From: Balaenoptera acutorostrata
Lineage: Eukaryota > Chordata > Mammalia > Artiodactyla > Balaenopteridae
DNA: 64,000 nucleotides
Direction: 5' to 3'
Assembly (NCBI RefSeq): GCF_949987535.1
Contig: NC_080067.1
Span: 1,550,001-1,614,000 of the forward strand
Shown here: positions 43,641 to 55,478 of the stretch, one piece after another
Numbering within the stretch: the first letter of the stretch is position 1
How the letters are laid out: every line of letters starts with the position of its first letter
Notes under the pieces: generated by a model
What the model was told of the DNA's origin: nothing
The model's database searches: none
Seen by the model: only the letters and a program-made list of their open reading frames with translations
Translations under genes and position numbers: made by a program

Positions 43641-45542
43641 TGTCACCAAAAAGTACTTTAAAAAGCAAACATTATTATACATGTAAAGTATTATTACTAG
43701 AAAGATGATGTAATAAAGAATGTCTGCTATAATAAGATACATCTGGAAAAATGAAAAAAGCTTCAAAATCCAATAGGATGAACAGTTGAAGGAATCCCTA
43801 GCCAAAAGGGAGATATCTGGGGGAGTTATCTTTTTCAAACTTTTTTTGAAATAACACCAGATAGACTAGCATCCACTCGCAAGGCTTCTTTTGCTCTCCC
43901 TATATACCCTCATCAGTGAGAGCTTGCTAAAGCTGTCTTCTCCCTAAATAAATCTAATTCCCTAAGCCTGTCCTCCTAAGACTCTCTAATGCATTTCAGG
44001 AAACAGTGACACCACAAATCATGTTAAACCTTATTCATTTAGTTGATAATGAACAGTAATTAAATATGCCTTCTAGAAAATATATTGTAGAATTCTTAAA
44101 ATGATTCTGTTCATTTTGGGGATGTCATTGGTGAAGTTAGGATTTCTAAATTCTTTCACTTTTATTGGGGTAAGTGGATAGGAGAGGTCAATATGGATAA
44201 AACCTTCCCTCTGTTCAGCACAGATGGAAAGCAAGAGCTGACAACTGGAGAAAATGTCAGTACCAACTAAAAGTCTCCACTAAAACATCTCCCTTTACAA
44301 TCTGTCATGTGACTGCTGTGACCTAAAGTCACTCCTTTCATCCTTTTCTATTAATTAAGATATTTTTTCATTGTTCGATTAGTGTAGAACCAATTGCTTA
44401 TAAGCATTGACATCCACAGCATGTCTAAATTCATGATCTAATGCTGGTTTTTCAAAGCCTGCTTTGTGCAAGGCAAACCCAGAGGCAGCAGATGGACACT
44501 TTCTGGTGCTAAGAGAGCTGTGTATTTATTATAAAACAGAATTCTGTTGCTTAAGAAACAGCTCATTTTATGCTTCCTTTACAATGAAAAAAAGGCATTC
44601 ATCTTCTGTTACATACCCCAAAATTATCTTAGTTGGCATAAATAATAGAGAAATAAGAAAAGGAAAGACCAACATTGGAAAAGTCTATAGTTTTCAGTTA
44701 CTGTTGGATAAATTACCCACTTTTGTTTCTTTGGCAACCATTTTTTTTAAAGCAGCATTAATTTCCTGAGACACGGAATACCTTTCAGGACCACATCAGA
44801 TCTCTGACAGATTTTACTCACATCTTAAACTATACACATTGAGGAAGGTAAAAATTACTCATCTTGCAAATCAAATACAAGTGACTATTTAGTCCTGATA
44901 TTAATTTGTATTCTACTTCTCTGTCCCATAGGCTTGGATCACTGGCAAACAGCTACAACTTATTCTTTTGTGGTTTCAACCAGAACTTCTGGTTTTCAAA
45001 GAACAAAACTTGAATACTGTTTTGCAAAATGTTGGGACCTATTTTAGCCTCAGTTGTTTGTAAATACTCCTGTCAAATTGTCAACCATATACTGGAGGTA
45101 TTCGCTTCTTCTCATTGATGAACTCTGATATCAAGAAACTGATGAGGGGGGTGTTATTTTTTGAGAGAGTTCCTCCAAACTTCACATAGATATCAGCAAA
45201 GGGGGTAGCATGAAACTCACCATCCCTGTTCCCATGTATAGGCAGGGTTGCAAAAACACAACCCATTTTCCAAGTAAATAGTAGCAACAGCCTGAAAATG
45301 ATCGAGATGGCAAATGTGACTCCAAAGAATGTCTCTTGTCTGACCATATGGGTCACCATGGCTGTGCCCCTACATCAATGTAGCCTTCTTTGGCTGTCAT
45401 TTCCCTTTGCTGTCACTTCCCCTCCCCTACTCCTCTGCAACTTCTTTCTGTAACTACTCAAACTTTCAAATGGGAACATTGCATTTCCCGCTTTGCATTT
45501 ATGTTTCTGCATCTTGGAAAGTGAATACTGCTTTATATTTCT
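43641..45542. other. Unassigned sequence
   Basis: No gene recognised. About 43850-44010 has an LTR-like arrangement (CTCCCTATATACC, then CCCTAAATAAATC), but I cannot name a family. The minus frame at 45081-45359 (92 codons) holds a hydrophobic run (FFGVTFAISIIFRLLLLFTW) and a DGEFHATPFADIYVKFGG segment. It is the most protein-like frame of this stretch, but it matches no family I know. Confidence 0.4.
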
Positions 45543-45576
<34 letters not shown>

Positions 45577-45694
45577 AAGAAGGAAGGAAGGAAGGAAGGA
45601 AGGAAGGAAGGAAAGAAAGAAAGAAAGAAAGAAAGAAAAGAAGGAAAGGAAGGAAGGAAGGAAGAAAGAGGGAGGGAGGAAGGAAGGAAGAAAA
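45543..45694. repeat. Large (GAAA)n/(GGAA)n purine tract
   Basis: About 150 bp of almost pure purines on the plus strand: GAAA units, a GA run, then (GGAA)n blocks, GAAA again, and a GGGA/GGAA end. The K/E/R-rich frame at 45493-45699 and the S/F-rich minus frame are artefacts of it. Such mirror-symmetric purine tracts can form triplex DNA and tend to be length-variable. Confidence 0.97.
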
Positions 45695-46914
45695 AGTAGT
45701 TTCACTTGCATGATTTTAAAGTATTTCTTTCTCAGAGGCCTTTACTTCAAAAGAAAAAGAGAAAAAGAAGCTCCTCCCCACACTGAAAACCTCCCCAAGA
45801 GAGAATACAATCAACCACATTTAGTTCCTTCAGGCAGGAGAAAGATCAGGCAGTCATCAGGCACCCCTTGCTGGGAAAATCTGGGACATGAGGTCCATTT
45901 CCACATATTTGGTTAATTAAAAAATTAGAGTTTTATTTTACTGACTCTGTAGAACGATTTATTTTCTTTTTTCTGCATGTTGAACATATGCTCTTGTACT
46001 GAATTTTTATAATGCAATGTTTTAGAAAAAGCATTAGTATAAAACTTCTTTTAAACATCTCCAACTCTAAACCCTAAACGCCATTTCCCCCTGTGAAGTA
46101 AGACTGTAAAGATGTGTAATTCGGGTTTTACAGGGCCTATTGTTACTAGAGAAAACAGTATAAGTCAACTTCTCATTAAAATGATATGTGTTCCATATTA
46201 TGACTTTTAATTATGAACACTGACTCCAACTATGACTCATCATTCCCACGGGCTTTAAGACAAGAAAGTAAGAAAGCCAAGCAGAAGAATTTTATAATCA
46301 GTATCTGGGCAATAGCGGATTTGGGGTCTACTAGGATTGGAGAAACCCCCAAAATCGTCTCTGCCCCCCTTTATGAGAGACAATACATTGTCCTTTTGTC
46401 TAAGCCAGTTTCAGTATGGGATTCCTGTTACTTGTAGCTAATAGTATCCAAATATATAATATAGTGTTCTTAATTAAAGGCAAGAGTCCAGCTCTGGATC
46501 ACTTAACCAGAAGAAAATATATTAGACAGATCCCTGAGGGATCATAGGACTGATTAGAGTCTGAGAGATCAGATTTGGAAATTAACACAAACCTGGGCCA
46601 TTATAGAGGGCCATGATTTAGGAACCCATAAGAGTGTCACCAGTGTTATAGTCTCAATTAAACAGTTCCCTCCTCATTCTTGTGTTCTATACTCAAGATT
46701 TAATATCATGTTGGCCATGCTTAGATCACATCTACTCTTGGGGTCTGCAAACAGCAGGAAGGAATGGAAAGATTAACTCCCTTCATTTTCATACTAGGAA
46801 ATGAGCAGCCTCACTCCAAGAAGATGTAAGACAGGTAAATCCCCAAAGGAACTGGAATATTAAGAGAAATGAGGGTGGACTCCGGGCAAATTACAATGAC
46901 AAATAATTTAGCCA
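45695..46914. other. Unassigned, possible LTR-like 3' end
   Basis: About 46330-46450 (TTGTCTAAGCCAGTTTCAGTATGGGATTCCTGTTACTTGTAGC) resembles the 3' end of an ancient LTR-type repeat on the plus strand. The rest is unassigned. Confidence 0.4.
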
Positions 46915-47115
46915 AAGAACATGGGCTTTGAAGTTAGATGGACTCCATTTATGAAGTGTGTGACCTTGAGCAAATTAATTCTTCCTTTCAAATATCAGTT
47001 TTTCAATCCGTAAAATGATCATGATTATGATGATGGAAATAACATCTGCTTTGTAGAATTCTTCCAAAGATCAAATAAAATAACGTGTACCAAAATCTTT
47101 AACACAGAAACCACA
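46915..47115 (+). repeat. MIR SINE
   Basis: AACATGGGCTTTGAAGTTAGATGG, TGTGTGACCTTGAGCAAATTAATTC and TTTTTCAATCCGTAAAATGATCATG follow the MIR order on the plus strand, with the region after it expanded by GAT-rich sequence. Confidence 0.82.
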
Positions 47116-47229
47116 ACAAAGGAGCTGTGGACCATCAATACCAGCTGCAGCATGGTCCTCAGTATTTCCAGAAGAGATGGGAGCCAACCTGCTTTCTTGA
47201 GTGATCATTAACTTACAGGGTGTCCCATA

Positions 47230-47512
47230 CTTTTTCCTTTACTTGTGATCACCTAGTGGGATTAACTATTTAATCACCCTCTTTGTCCCTTTACTCTGTC
47301 CATATCAGTACTCTCTTCCCAGTCAGCATTGACTAGGGAGGAGTGGGGTCCTAGGAAGTGAGAGCCATGAAATGAAAGGAACCTGGATCACTATATGAAG
47401 CAATGCCTCTCCCAATCACAAACGTCTGCACTGAGCTGTGATGTTTAAGCCACTATACACTTTGGGGGTTATTTCTTATTGCTTTCTCCTCTGTCCTAAC
47501 TAATACATAAGC
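47230..47512 (+). mobile_element. MLT1-like LTR 3' part
   Basis: GAGCTGTGATGTTTAAGCCACTATACACTTTGGGGGTTATTTCTTATTGC, then CTGTCCTAACTAATAC, matches the 3' end of MaLR LTRs on the plus strand. The 5' part is indistinct. Confidence 0.5.
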
Positions 47513-49884
47513 TCTATATAAGTATTTGTTGACTATATGAATTATTTCCCCTAGTTTGTTTTTTCTATGCATGGTTCTTGTATTTTTGCATGAGTGTTAT
47601 AACTGAGGGTGTTATAAAGGTATGTTTATACAACACATAATTTTCTATACTGCTTTCTTTTTGATATTTACAGTACTTTCCCCATGTTTCCATATTCTTG
47701 CGAACAGAATTTAATGATCATCAAAACTTCTAAGTGGATATTCCATAACTTAATAACTTACTTATCGGTAGAAATTTACATTTTTGTTCATCTTTCACCT
47801 TTTTAATTTAATCCTGTAATGAATAACTTCATAATCGAAAATGCACCTGAACGTTATCTATTTTCGAATAATATTCAGAGGGCTGTACTTCTTTTAACAT
47901 GCAATCTTGTCTTGCTCAAAGTCTGTGAAAATGTTTAAGATAAACTTCTTCCAAATCATGAGATAAACTTAGGCTTCATTAAAGACCAGTAACAGTTAGA
48001 CTAAGCCTGGTGTGCCTCGTACGCTTTTTCTCCTCTCTTCTGAAGGATGAAACAGCAGCATTCACACCTCTGCTAAGGTGTTTGGTGTGCTTATATTTAA
48101 GGCCTGAATTGTTTCTTATTATTTTCAGGAGACAGACAGCAGCTGGCTCCTAGTTGAGGTTCCAGCAGTAACCAACTCATCAGTCTTAAGGGATTGATCC
48201 TGACATTAACTAATTTAATAGCAGAGTTAATCTTTTATATCTCAAATGTAAGAAAAACAAAAACAAAGCAAAAAAACTAAAATTGTGTCACGATAATTGA
48301 TTTTTGAAAACCACTACCATCACAACAAAAACCTGCCAGCTGAGTCCTGGGATTCATTGTGTTACAAGAAACATGTTATGCTCATGGCAAGTAGTTGATA
48401 AACGAAGCAAAGTCTCTTCCATAACATTTTAGAGCTGTGTTTCTTCTGCTTTAGACCCTTAAATTTGGATATTTATTGATACAAAGGGAAAGAGCTGAAA
48501 TAATTATGCAGAACTTTGGATCTCAGACCCCTCATACTCATGGTTCTTAAGCTTCCAAGGTGTGTTGTAAAAACACACTTAAAGTTTCTCATGATTTAGC
48601 AAAATTAAAAAACTGAAGTGGAAGAAGAAAACAGATTCTGAAAATGGAATCAGGAAGATAGTCTTGAGAGGGCTGGCTTTACATCCCCAAGATCCTATCT
48701 TAGATGAATGGAAAATACGTCTATCTCTATTCATTGGAGCAGAAAAAGGAGAAGACTCAAAATCATGCTGGAAAAAAAGGAGAACCTTGTATGGTAGTTT
48801 TTCTTCTCCTTGCCTTTGAATTTGCAGCTCATGCTTGTTTGCTAGAAATTTTCTTAGCAAGTTTGCAACCATGACCAGTGTGTTTTGGGTATATTAGAAA
48901 GTGGATTTAGTATCATCCTTGAGCAATTTGTTTGCTTTGTGTCTCCTTTGCCTATTCTCCTCCATCCTAAGTTTCTCCAAGTGAGAACAAAAAACAACTC
49001 CCCCTGCTGATTCTGAAGGCGGAGAGAGAGCATTGGTCAAGTGACGGGCTGGACCAACCCAGACCACCTCCAATGTAATGCTGTCAGATGCACTCACACT
49101 CATCAGTCATGGAACTTGTCAACCAAACTTAGTTAACTTAGTCTGACAATCAAGAGTGACACTCAGCTGCAGGGACAACTTTGCTCAATGTAGACAATCT
49201 CCCTTCATCAGTACACAAACCATGCAAAAACGTACTTGCCCACTAGGCAAAACTGTATCTAGAGACCCTGCCACAGACATTTCATGCTGTTGAGCCTTTC
49301 TGGACTCACCAGATGGACCATGAAGCATCACCATGATAACTGTGAATCCACTTATTAAACATCTGATGAACACTCTATGATGTTACAGCCATTATTTTTC
49401 CATCTTACCTATTTTACAGCATTTGGGACTTCCCAGTGTTACAACATGCTCATTCCATAATTGCGGAGAATGCAGCAGGTTGAGGTGGACATTATCTCAC
49501 CCTTTGAAAAAGGCACTAAGATGCCTCAATAGTTTGTTTCCAACTAGTGAAGCAGATTAAGCAGGGAGTTTCAGACTACTTTTTTATTGATGTCATTGGA
49601 GGATGGGACATCTGGACACACTCTTTCTTCCCCCAAAAGGTTACTTCCAACATGAGAGGCCCTCAAACTGATAGTGTCTCAAAGTCTCTGATAATAGTTA
49701 CTTACAAATAATATAAATTAACTAAACCAAAGCAAATGGTAGACTCATTTCCTCTTTTCTGTATATGTCACTGTCAATCTTCTTCCTCTTCATTGCTTAA
49801 CTTATCCTCTGAAGAATTTTTTTATGTGGTATGAGAGGCAGTAACTAGTTAATTGGGAAATTGAAACAAGCAGAGAACTCATTA
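47513..49884. other. Unassigned, AT-rich sequence
   Basis: About 47640-47880 may be a very old LINE fragment in reverse (TTTCCATATTCTTGCGAACAG, then ATGAATAACTTCATAATC). The 97-codon minus frame at 48579-48872 and smaller frames have no domains. No other feature is visible. Confidence 0.4.
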
Positions 49885-49900
49885 AAAATCAGTCATCTGG

Positions 49901-50479
49901 TGAATGAATAAAGAAGATGTGGGGGCTTCCTGGGTGGTGCAGTGGTTGAGAATCTGCCTGCCAATGCAGGGGACACAGGTTTGAGCCCTGGTCTGGGAGG
50001 ATCCCACATGCCGTGGAGCAACTAAGCCTGTGAGCCACAACTACTGAGCCTGCGCATCTGGAGCCTGTGCTCCGCAACAAGAGAGGCCACGATAGTGAGA
50101 GGCCCGCGCACCGCGATGAAGAGTGGCCCCCGCTTGCCACAACTGGAGAAAGCCCTCGCTTTGCAGGAACACAGGTGGGATGGACCTAGAGATGATCATA
50201 CTAAGTGAAGTAAGTCAGACACAGAAAGACAAATATCATATGATGTCACTTATATGAGGAATCTAAAAAAAAAATAAAAGATACAAAATGAACTTATTTA
50301 CAAAACAGAAACAGACTCACAGACTTAGAGAATGAACTTATGGTTACCAGGGGGGAAAGGGTAGGGGGGAGGGATAGATTGGGAGTTTGGGATTGACATG
50401 TACACACTGCTATATTTAAAATAGATAACCAACAAGGATCTACTGTAAAACAAACAAACAAACAAACAAACAAACAAAA
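49901..50479 (+). mobile_element. L1/SINE composite with (AAAC)n tail
   Basis: A 16-bp TSD with one difference (AAAATCAGTCATCTGG at 49885-49900; AAAATCATTCATCTGG at 50476-50491) brackets an L1 that starts TGAATGAATAAAGAAGATGTGG and resumes at 50160 with TTTGCAGGAACAC...GGATGGACC. A SINE occupies 49921-50159, and about 60 bp of L1 is missing at the junction. The L1 stops early, at GGATCTACTGTA (50446), well before the usual 3' end, and continues into CAAACAAAC repeats (about 50447-50479). Confidence 0.9.
49921..50159 (+). mobile_element. CHR-type SINE lacking its 3' end
   Basis: A SINE head and most of the body (GGGCTTCCTGGGTGGTGCAG to AGAAAGCCCTCGC). The last part of the body and the A-rich tail are gone, and no SINE TSD is visible. 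The B box has decayed by CpG loss (GGTTTGAGCCC). It sits inside the L1 at 49901-50479, so a later deletion probably removed both the SINE's 3' end and adjoining L1. Confidence 0.93.
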
Positions 50480-50499
50480 TCATTCATCTGGGAAGGTCT

Positions 50500-51640
50500 T
50501 GGTGAGGTGATAACTTATGAGTTGATTCTACATGATGAGAAGGAGCCAGCTTCGTGTCTGGAATATTCAGCAGCCAATTGTAAGGCATGAGCTTAGAGTG
50601 CTGAACACACAGGAAGACAGCTCTGTAGCTGGAGTGTGGTAAGCAAGGGGAGAGTTGGGGGGGAGTGGAGGGTGGTCTGGGCCACGCAGGATGTGATCGG
50701 GAGCTCAGCTTTTGTTCCAAGTGCAATTGGCAGCTCACCTGGAGCATTTTAAGTGGGAGAGTGATGTGATCTATTTGACATTTTAAAAGATCACTGCAGA
50801 GTAAAGAATTCATTGTGGAGAGACAAGAACAGTCCTAGGGAAGCCAGTCAGGAGGCTATTGTAGGAGCTGAGGGGAGAGCTAATGGTGGCCTGTAATAGA
50901 GTGATGGCTGTGGAAATGGAGGGAAGTGAATGAATTTCAGATATGCTTTGGAGGTAGAGGAAAAAGGAACTGTTTAGGGTTGGTTACATGTATGAAAGAA
51001 AGTGAGTAATAAGGAATGACTCCTAGGCTTTGGCTATAGAATGTAAGTAGTTGGTGGTACTCTACACTGAGACAGGGGGCCAGAGGGATGAAAGGAGAAG
51101 AGAGATTCCATCAAGAGTTCTGACTTAGTCATGTTAAATTTCAAGGGCTTTTTGTAAATAAGGGCAGGCAAGGGGTAGTTGGTCTATGAATCTGGAACTC
51201 AAGATGGAAGTCAGGCCAGATGTATAGATTATATTTATAAATTTAAAGCCATGAGACTTGATGAGGTCACCTAAGAACAGAGACAGAAAAGAATAAAGAA
51301 CCTATAACTGCAATGGAACTGTCTAGAAGAAGAGAATGAAAGGAAATAGAGATAGAAAAGGAAACTGAATATGGAAGCCAGAGGAGTAGAAAAATAACCA
51401 AGTGTATGGTGTCCCATAAACCAGGGGAACAAGGTGTTTCAGGAAGGCAGGTGGAGACAAAATCCACTGAAAGTCTGCAAAAGATCAGGACTGCAAGTGA
51501 CCACCGCTTCTGGCAATCTAGAGGTCACCCATGACCTACACAGAAGCCGCTTCGGAGAACTGGTCTACTGAAGTGAGTTGAGGAGGCTGGTGGGGGGTGA
51601 GAGGAAAAGAAATTGATGGTGGTATTAACTCAACAAGTTT
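50500..51640. repeat. Long ancient dispersed repeat
   Basis: A run of about 1.1 kb with phrases I recognise from a common mammalian repeat: GAGTGATGTGATCTATTTGACATTTTAAAAGATCACTGCAG, GGAGGCTATTGTAGGAGC, AAAGCCATGAGACTTGATGAGGTCACC, GAAAGTCTGCAAAAGATCAGGACTG. No frame survives. I cannot name the family or orient it. Confidence 0.55.
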
Positions 51641-52029
51641 ATCTGTGAAAGAGAGCACAAAATGGCTGCAGTAGGTTAGGGGAGGATCATGGTCTACAGG
51701 TGTCTTTGTTGTTGCTATTGTTTGTATATCTAGAGCAAGAATTCAGTAGAGCAGGAAACACTTGCTGTGAATGGACCGGAGGGCAGAGCTGAGGAAGTGA
51801 CTACTTAAGAATGGGAGAGAGATGGAATCCAGAGCCCAGTGAATTTGCCCTTTGAGCGGATCAGGGATGTTGATCTTCTGTAACAGAAAGAGGAGAACTC
51901 AGGACCACAGGCCTCCAGAGGAGAAAGACCCGCAGTTACCCAGACTGACTCTGCCTCCACTGTGTGGGCTCAGAGACTCCCCAGTGCTGGGACTCAGAGG
52001 CTCAGCTCCGTCCCCAGCAAGACCTGACT

Positions 52030-52335
52030 TTCACGCCCCATTTCCAATCGCTGCCATCCTTTTCCCTCCCCAAGTTTCCATGTTCTTTCTACTCCAATTT
52101 CCCATCACTTTAAAAAGTGTAATTCAATATTCCCTTCTTCAAGAAGCTCTTTCAGCCTACATGAATTTCTCCTTTCTCTGAGTTCTAAAAGTTCCATGCC
52201 GTCCTCATTTGGCATTTTATTATGTACTATTTGGGTCTCTAAATATTTCTTACCTTAGGTCTTGTTTGCATGATAGGATCAGAGGTCCATGAGACAGTAA
52301 AGATGTTTTTTAATATCTGGTCTTTTGTGGTGCCT
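52030..52335 (+). repeat. L2 LINE 3' fragment
   Basis: TTCAAGAAGCTCTTTCAGCC, TCTCTGAGTTCTAAAAGTTCC, GGCATTTTATTATGTACTATTTGG and GGATCAGAGGTCCATGAGACAG are consistent with the L2 3' region on the plus strand. Confidence 0.55.
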
Positions 52336-54236
52336 AAATGCCAGGAAGGATACTGTCTTATCTCAGAAACTACCTGATTGCTTGTGGATTGTTGCACAGG
52401 TAGAACAGAAGAGACCAGGACAGGAATGACAGAACAAATAGTCTTTCTGGTGAATATCCGCCATTACTACACAGTTAACCCCAAACTCTAGTTAATTTAG
52501 GGCGAATTAAGCTCTGCTGGGGCGTATGGTATAAGCAACAGGGCGCCCAAAACATTGCCACTGCTAGCTCTTTGAATATAACTGGCCAAGACCAATTGTG
52601 CCAGAACCCCTGAGATGAGACTTCATTCCAAAATCAAAAGTCACGGTATTTCTCACATTTATTGAGGAAAGATTATAACACTCATCATTGAAGGGCATGA
52701 TTATTTACTTAATTTTTGCAGTAGGATATATCACCCTTATTCAACCCATATCATAGACAGGATAAACTAGTACAAACCTGCCCACATTTCACAATTACAT
52801 ATTTTCATTGAAGGGTTCTGTGTTGAACAAAAAAGAACGTCAATATGTGTCACTGTCATTTCAATGAACGAAATAGAATTTATTTTCTCAGGATCCTCAA
52901 CTCTATTGCTATTAAATTATGAATGTTCTCTTAAATCATTTGTGTCTTCATGAGGTTGGGATGTGCTGAAACTACAGCTCATATATTCTTCCCCACTCCC
53001 TGTGTTGTCTCTAAACTATCCTTCATGACTGGCTATTTTCTAGTTGGATTTAAAGCATGTCAATTTCACTTAGATCTATAATAGTGCTAGTGATGATCTG
53101 CTATAGGAAATCAGCTGTGTACTCATTTGGAGATGGGGCTTCAGGCCCCCTCGGCTAGCGGACATCTCAGTAAGGACAGAGCGCTCAGGAAAGATGGAGG
53201 GGCTTGATTTTCATTAGCCAGCTCTAAATCCGTTATCCCCAAAACACACAAAAAAACAACAGTGCAAAATAAACAGAGTTGGTTTATCAATGAATTAATA
53301 GCTGGATTACATTTTGTTAATTATAATATAAAATGCCTGCCTGAGTTCTAATCCCTGATCCCTTCTCCACCCAACCACCACTTGCTCCTTGGATTCTTAA
53401 AGTTGTTCATGCTTAAAGATCAAACTCTCCAAGTGAAGGCTGCCAACCAATACACACTAGATGGTTTTGGCCCGTCTACAGGATGGATTGGAACAAGAAA
53501 ATGGTAGGAAGGGCTGGCAATGAGGACAGAGTGATATGGCAGTAATTTAGAAGGCCTTAACTCTAGTACAGAAAAGGCAAAGGTTATCACACAGAACATT
53601 CTGCAGAACAGAAAGGTAAGAGGGGAAATGCGATTGTTCCTGGTAGTCATTAGTAGTGTTTTACTAAACGATTTTCATCACCAAGGGGTATTACTTCATA
53701 TGAAAGAAATACAATAGTCTTTTAAATCCTGCTAAAGAAGGGTTATTTCATGCTCTTGAAATTATCTTAGTTGAAAATGTCTTCTTGGTTTTCTTACATT
53801 AACCTTGACCTTTCCCTGACCTTTCCTCCGACTCCCTAATCACACTCCCTACTCAGTCCCTCTCAGATCAGCTGGGAAGAAGAAAAATCAGAACTTCCTC
53901 TTCAAGGAAATCTATTCCATAGAAGAAATGATAAAACTGTGTGCCATGTGGAGTTTACAACTAACTATTTTACTCTCCGAAGACAGACTGGAGCTGTCCA
54001 AAGAGTTTACCTAGGAAAGAAATGTTCCCTTTGCATTTTTTTAGCTGTGAATATGAGAAAGGTTACTTCTAATGTGTTTGAAAGCAGTTGTTTCACCAAA
54101 GATGAAGGAGCACACTTCTAAATCGGGTTAGGATCACTGTGTCTTCTATCTGCTCTAATTCCTTGAGAAACACAATTTCCAACTAACATTGGAAATCTTG
54201 ACAGACAGAAAAGAAACGTTCTTCCCCATGGTAAGC
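52336..54236. other. Unassigned sequence
   Basis: No repeat family or gene recognised. Frames at 53420-53650 (minus) and 53939-54121 (plus) show no domain. Confidence 0.5.
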
Positions 54237-54426
54237 AATGCTGTTCCTTGGCTTCTCCAATGCTGTTCCTTGGCTTCTCCAATGCTGTTCCTTGGCTTCT
54301 CCAATGCTGTTCCTTGGCTTCTCCAATGCTGTTCCTTGGCTTCTCCAATGCTGTTCCTTGGCTTCTCCAATGCTGTTCCTTGGCTTCTCCAATGCTGTTC
54401 CTTGGCTTCTCCAATGCTGTTCCTTG
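54237..54426. repeat. 22-bp minisatellite, 8 perfect copies plus a partial
   Basis: Units start at 54237, 54259, 54281, 54303, 54325, 54347, 54369, 54391 and 54413. Each begins AATGCTGTTCCTTGG and ends CTTCTCC, and the first eight are identical. The ninth breaks after TTCCTTG, where the flanking ACCTGATG begins. Because 22 is not a multiple of three, three copies give a 22-residue cycle, and every frame examined stays open. The repeat frames on both strands are artefacts of this. Confidence 0.98.
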
Positions 54427-54599
54427 ACCTGATGTGCCTTTTCTGCCTGGCCCATTTTTCTGCGTGGCTTTAGTTGATCTACCTTGTTGGGGTCAGGCTT
54501 CCTGGGAATCCTCTCCAGACCCACTCATGCAGAGTTAATGACCTGTCTTTGGGGCTACTGATGGACTTGGTACTGCCCTTACCATCTGCAGGGCCATTA

Positions 54600-54712
54600 T
54601 TACCTTGCTGCCCCATATGAGCACTGAGAAAACAGGGACTGTCCTTGTTTTATCTTCATATTCTCATTGCACACAGCAGGTGTTTAATAAATGCCTGATG
54701 AATGAATGATTC
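54600..54712 (+). repeat. L2-type 3' end
   Basis: GAAAACAGGGACTGTCCTTGTTTTATC, then CACAGCAGGTGTTTAATAAATGCC and TGAATGAATG, is the typical 3' end of L2/MIR-related elements. Confidence 0.7.
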
Positions 54713-54860
54713 CCCACTCCATTACTTACTACCTTTGCGATCCTGGGTGAGTTATGTAGTCTCCTGATGCCTCAATTCCCTCATATGTGGCTGATGATAT
54801 AGACCTTATTGGATTGTGGACAGGATTAAAAAATTAAATGCTTATTGGTAATCCTGGCCC
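54713..54860 (+). repeat. MIR SINE fragment
   Basis: CCATTACTTACTACCTTTGCGATCCTGGGTGAGTTATG, then CTGATGCCTCAATTCCCTCAT, fits MIR on the plus strand. Confidence 0.65.
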
Positions 54861-55103
54861 ATGGAAGGGGTGTGCATAGATGATGCTGATTACCTACCCC
54901 CAAACCATCGTTCTTGCTAATAAATGCGAGATGTTACACCAGTATGTGATAACACGTGTTTAGAGAAGGTGTGCCCATCCTTCACACCCAGATGGGGGAC
55001 TCTTGACAATGACAGGTTTAGGAAGGGGCTGAAGACTCAGTCCCAGTTCACAAAACTCTGGGGGTTTCTTGGATTTTCCTCTTCAATAAAAGACAGTCTC
55101 AGG

Positions 55104-55478
55104 GGCTTCCCTGGTGGCGCAGTGGTTGAGAATCTGCCTGCTAATGCAGGAGACACGGGTTCGAGCCCTGGTCTGGGAAGATCCCACATGCCACGGAGCA
55201 GCTGGGCCCGTGAGCCACAGCTGCTGAGCCTGCGCGTCTGGAGCCTGTGCCCCGCAACGGGAGGGGCCGCGATAGTGAAAGGCCCGCGCACCGCGATGAA
55301 GAGCGGTCCCCGCACCGCGATGAAGAGTGGCCCCCACTTGCCGCAACTAGAGAAAGCCCTCGCACGAACCGAAGACCCAGCACAGCCAAAAATAAATAAA
55401 TAAATAATAAAATAAATAAATTAAAAAAAAAAAAAAGAATGGCTCACTGTCCCTAAAATGTTTAAAAAAAAAAAAAAA
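55104..55478 (+). mobile_element. CHR-type SINE with two poly(A) tracts and short 3' transduction
   Basis: A SINE with an intact A box (TGGCGCAGTGGTTGAGAAT) and B box (GGTTCGAGCCC at 55158-55168). A perfect 16-bp TSD (AAAAGACAGTCTCAGG at 55088-55103 and 55479-55494) sets the ends. The SINE tail (AAATAAAT... then A14) is followed by 27 bp, starting GAATGGCTCACTG and ending AAAATGTTT, then a second A tract of about 18 and the TSD. In the body, GCACCGCGATGAAGAG is present twice in tandem as a duplication of about 24 bp, ending CGGTCCCC and TGGCCCCC. Confidence 0.96.

Noticed and set aside
45493..45711. Lys/Glu/Arg-rich and Ser/Phe-rich frames at 45.5-45.7 kb
   Set aside because: Translation of a polypurine microsatellite.
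50446..50479. CRISPR-like or satellite array from the (CAAA)n run
   Set aside because: It is a four-base microsatellite forming the tail of the L1 and has no spacer structure.
54118..54524. Repeat proteins on both strands over the 22-bp minisatellite (up to 113 codons)
   Set aside because: They result directly from a 22-bp period without stops; several frames give equivalent products and there is no start context or flanking coding signal.
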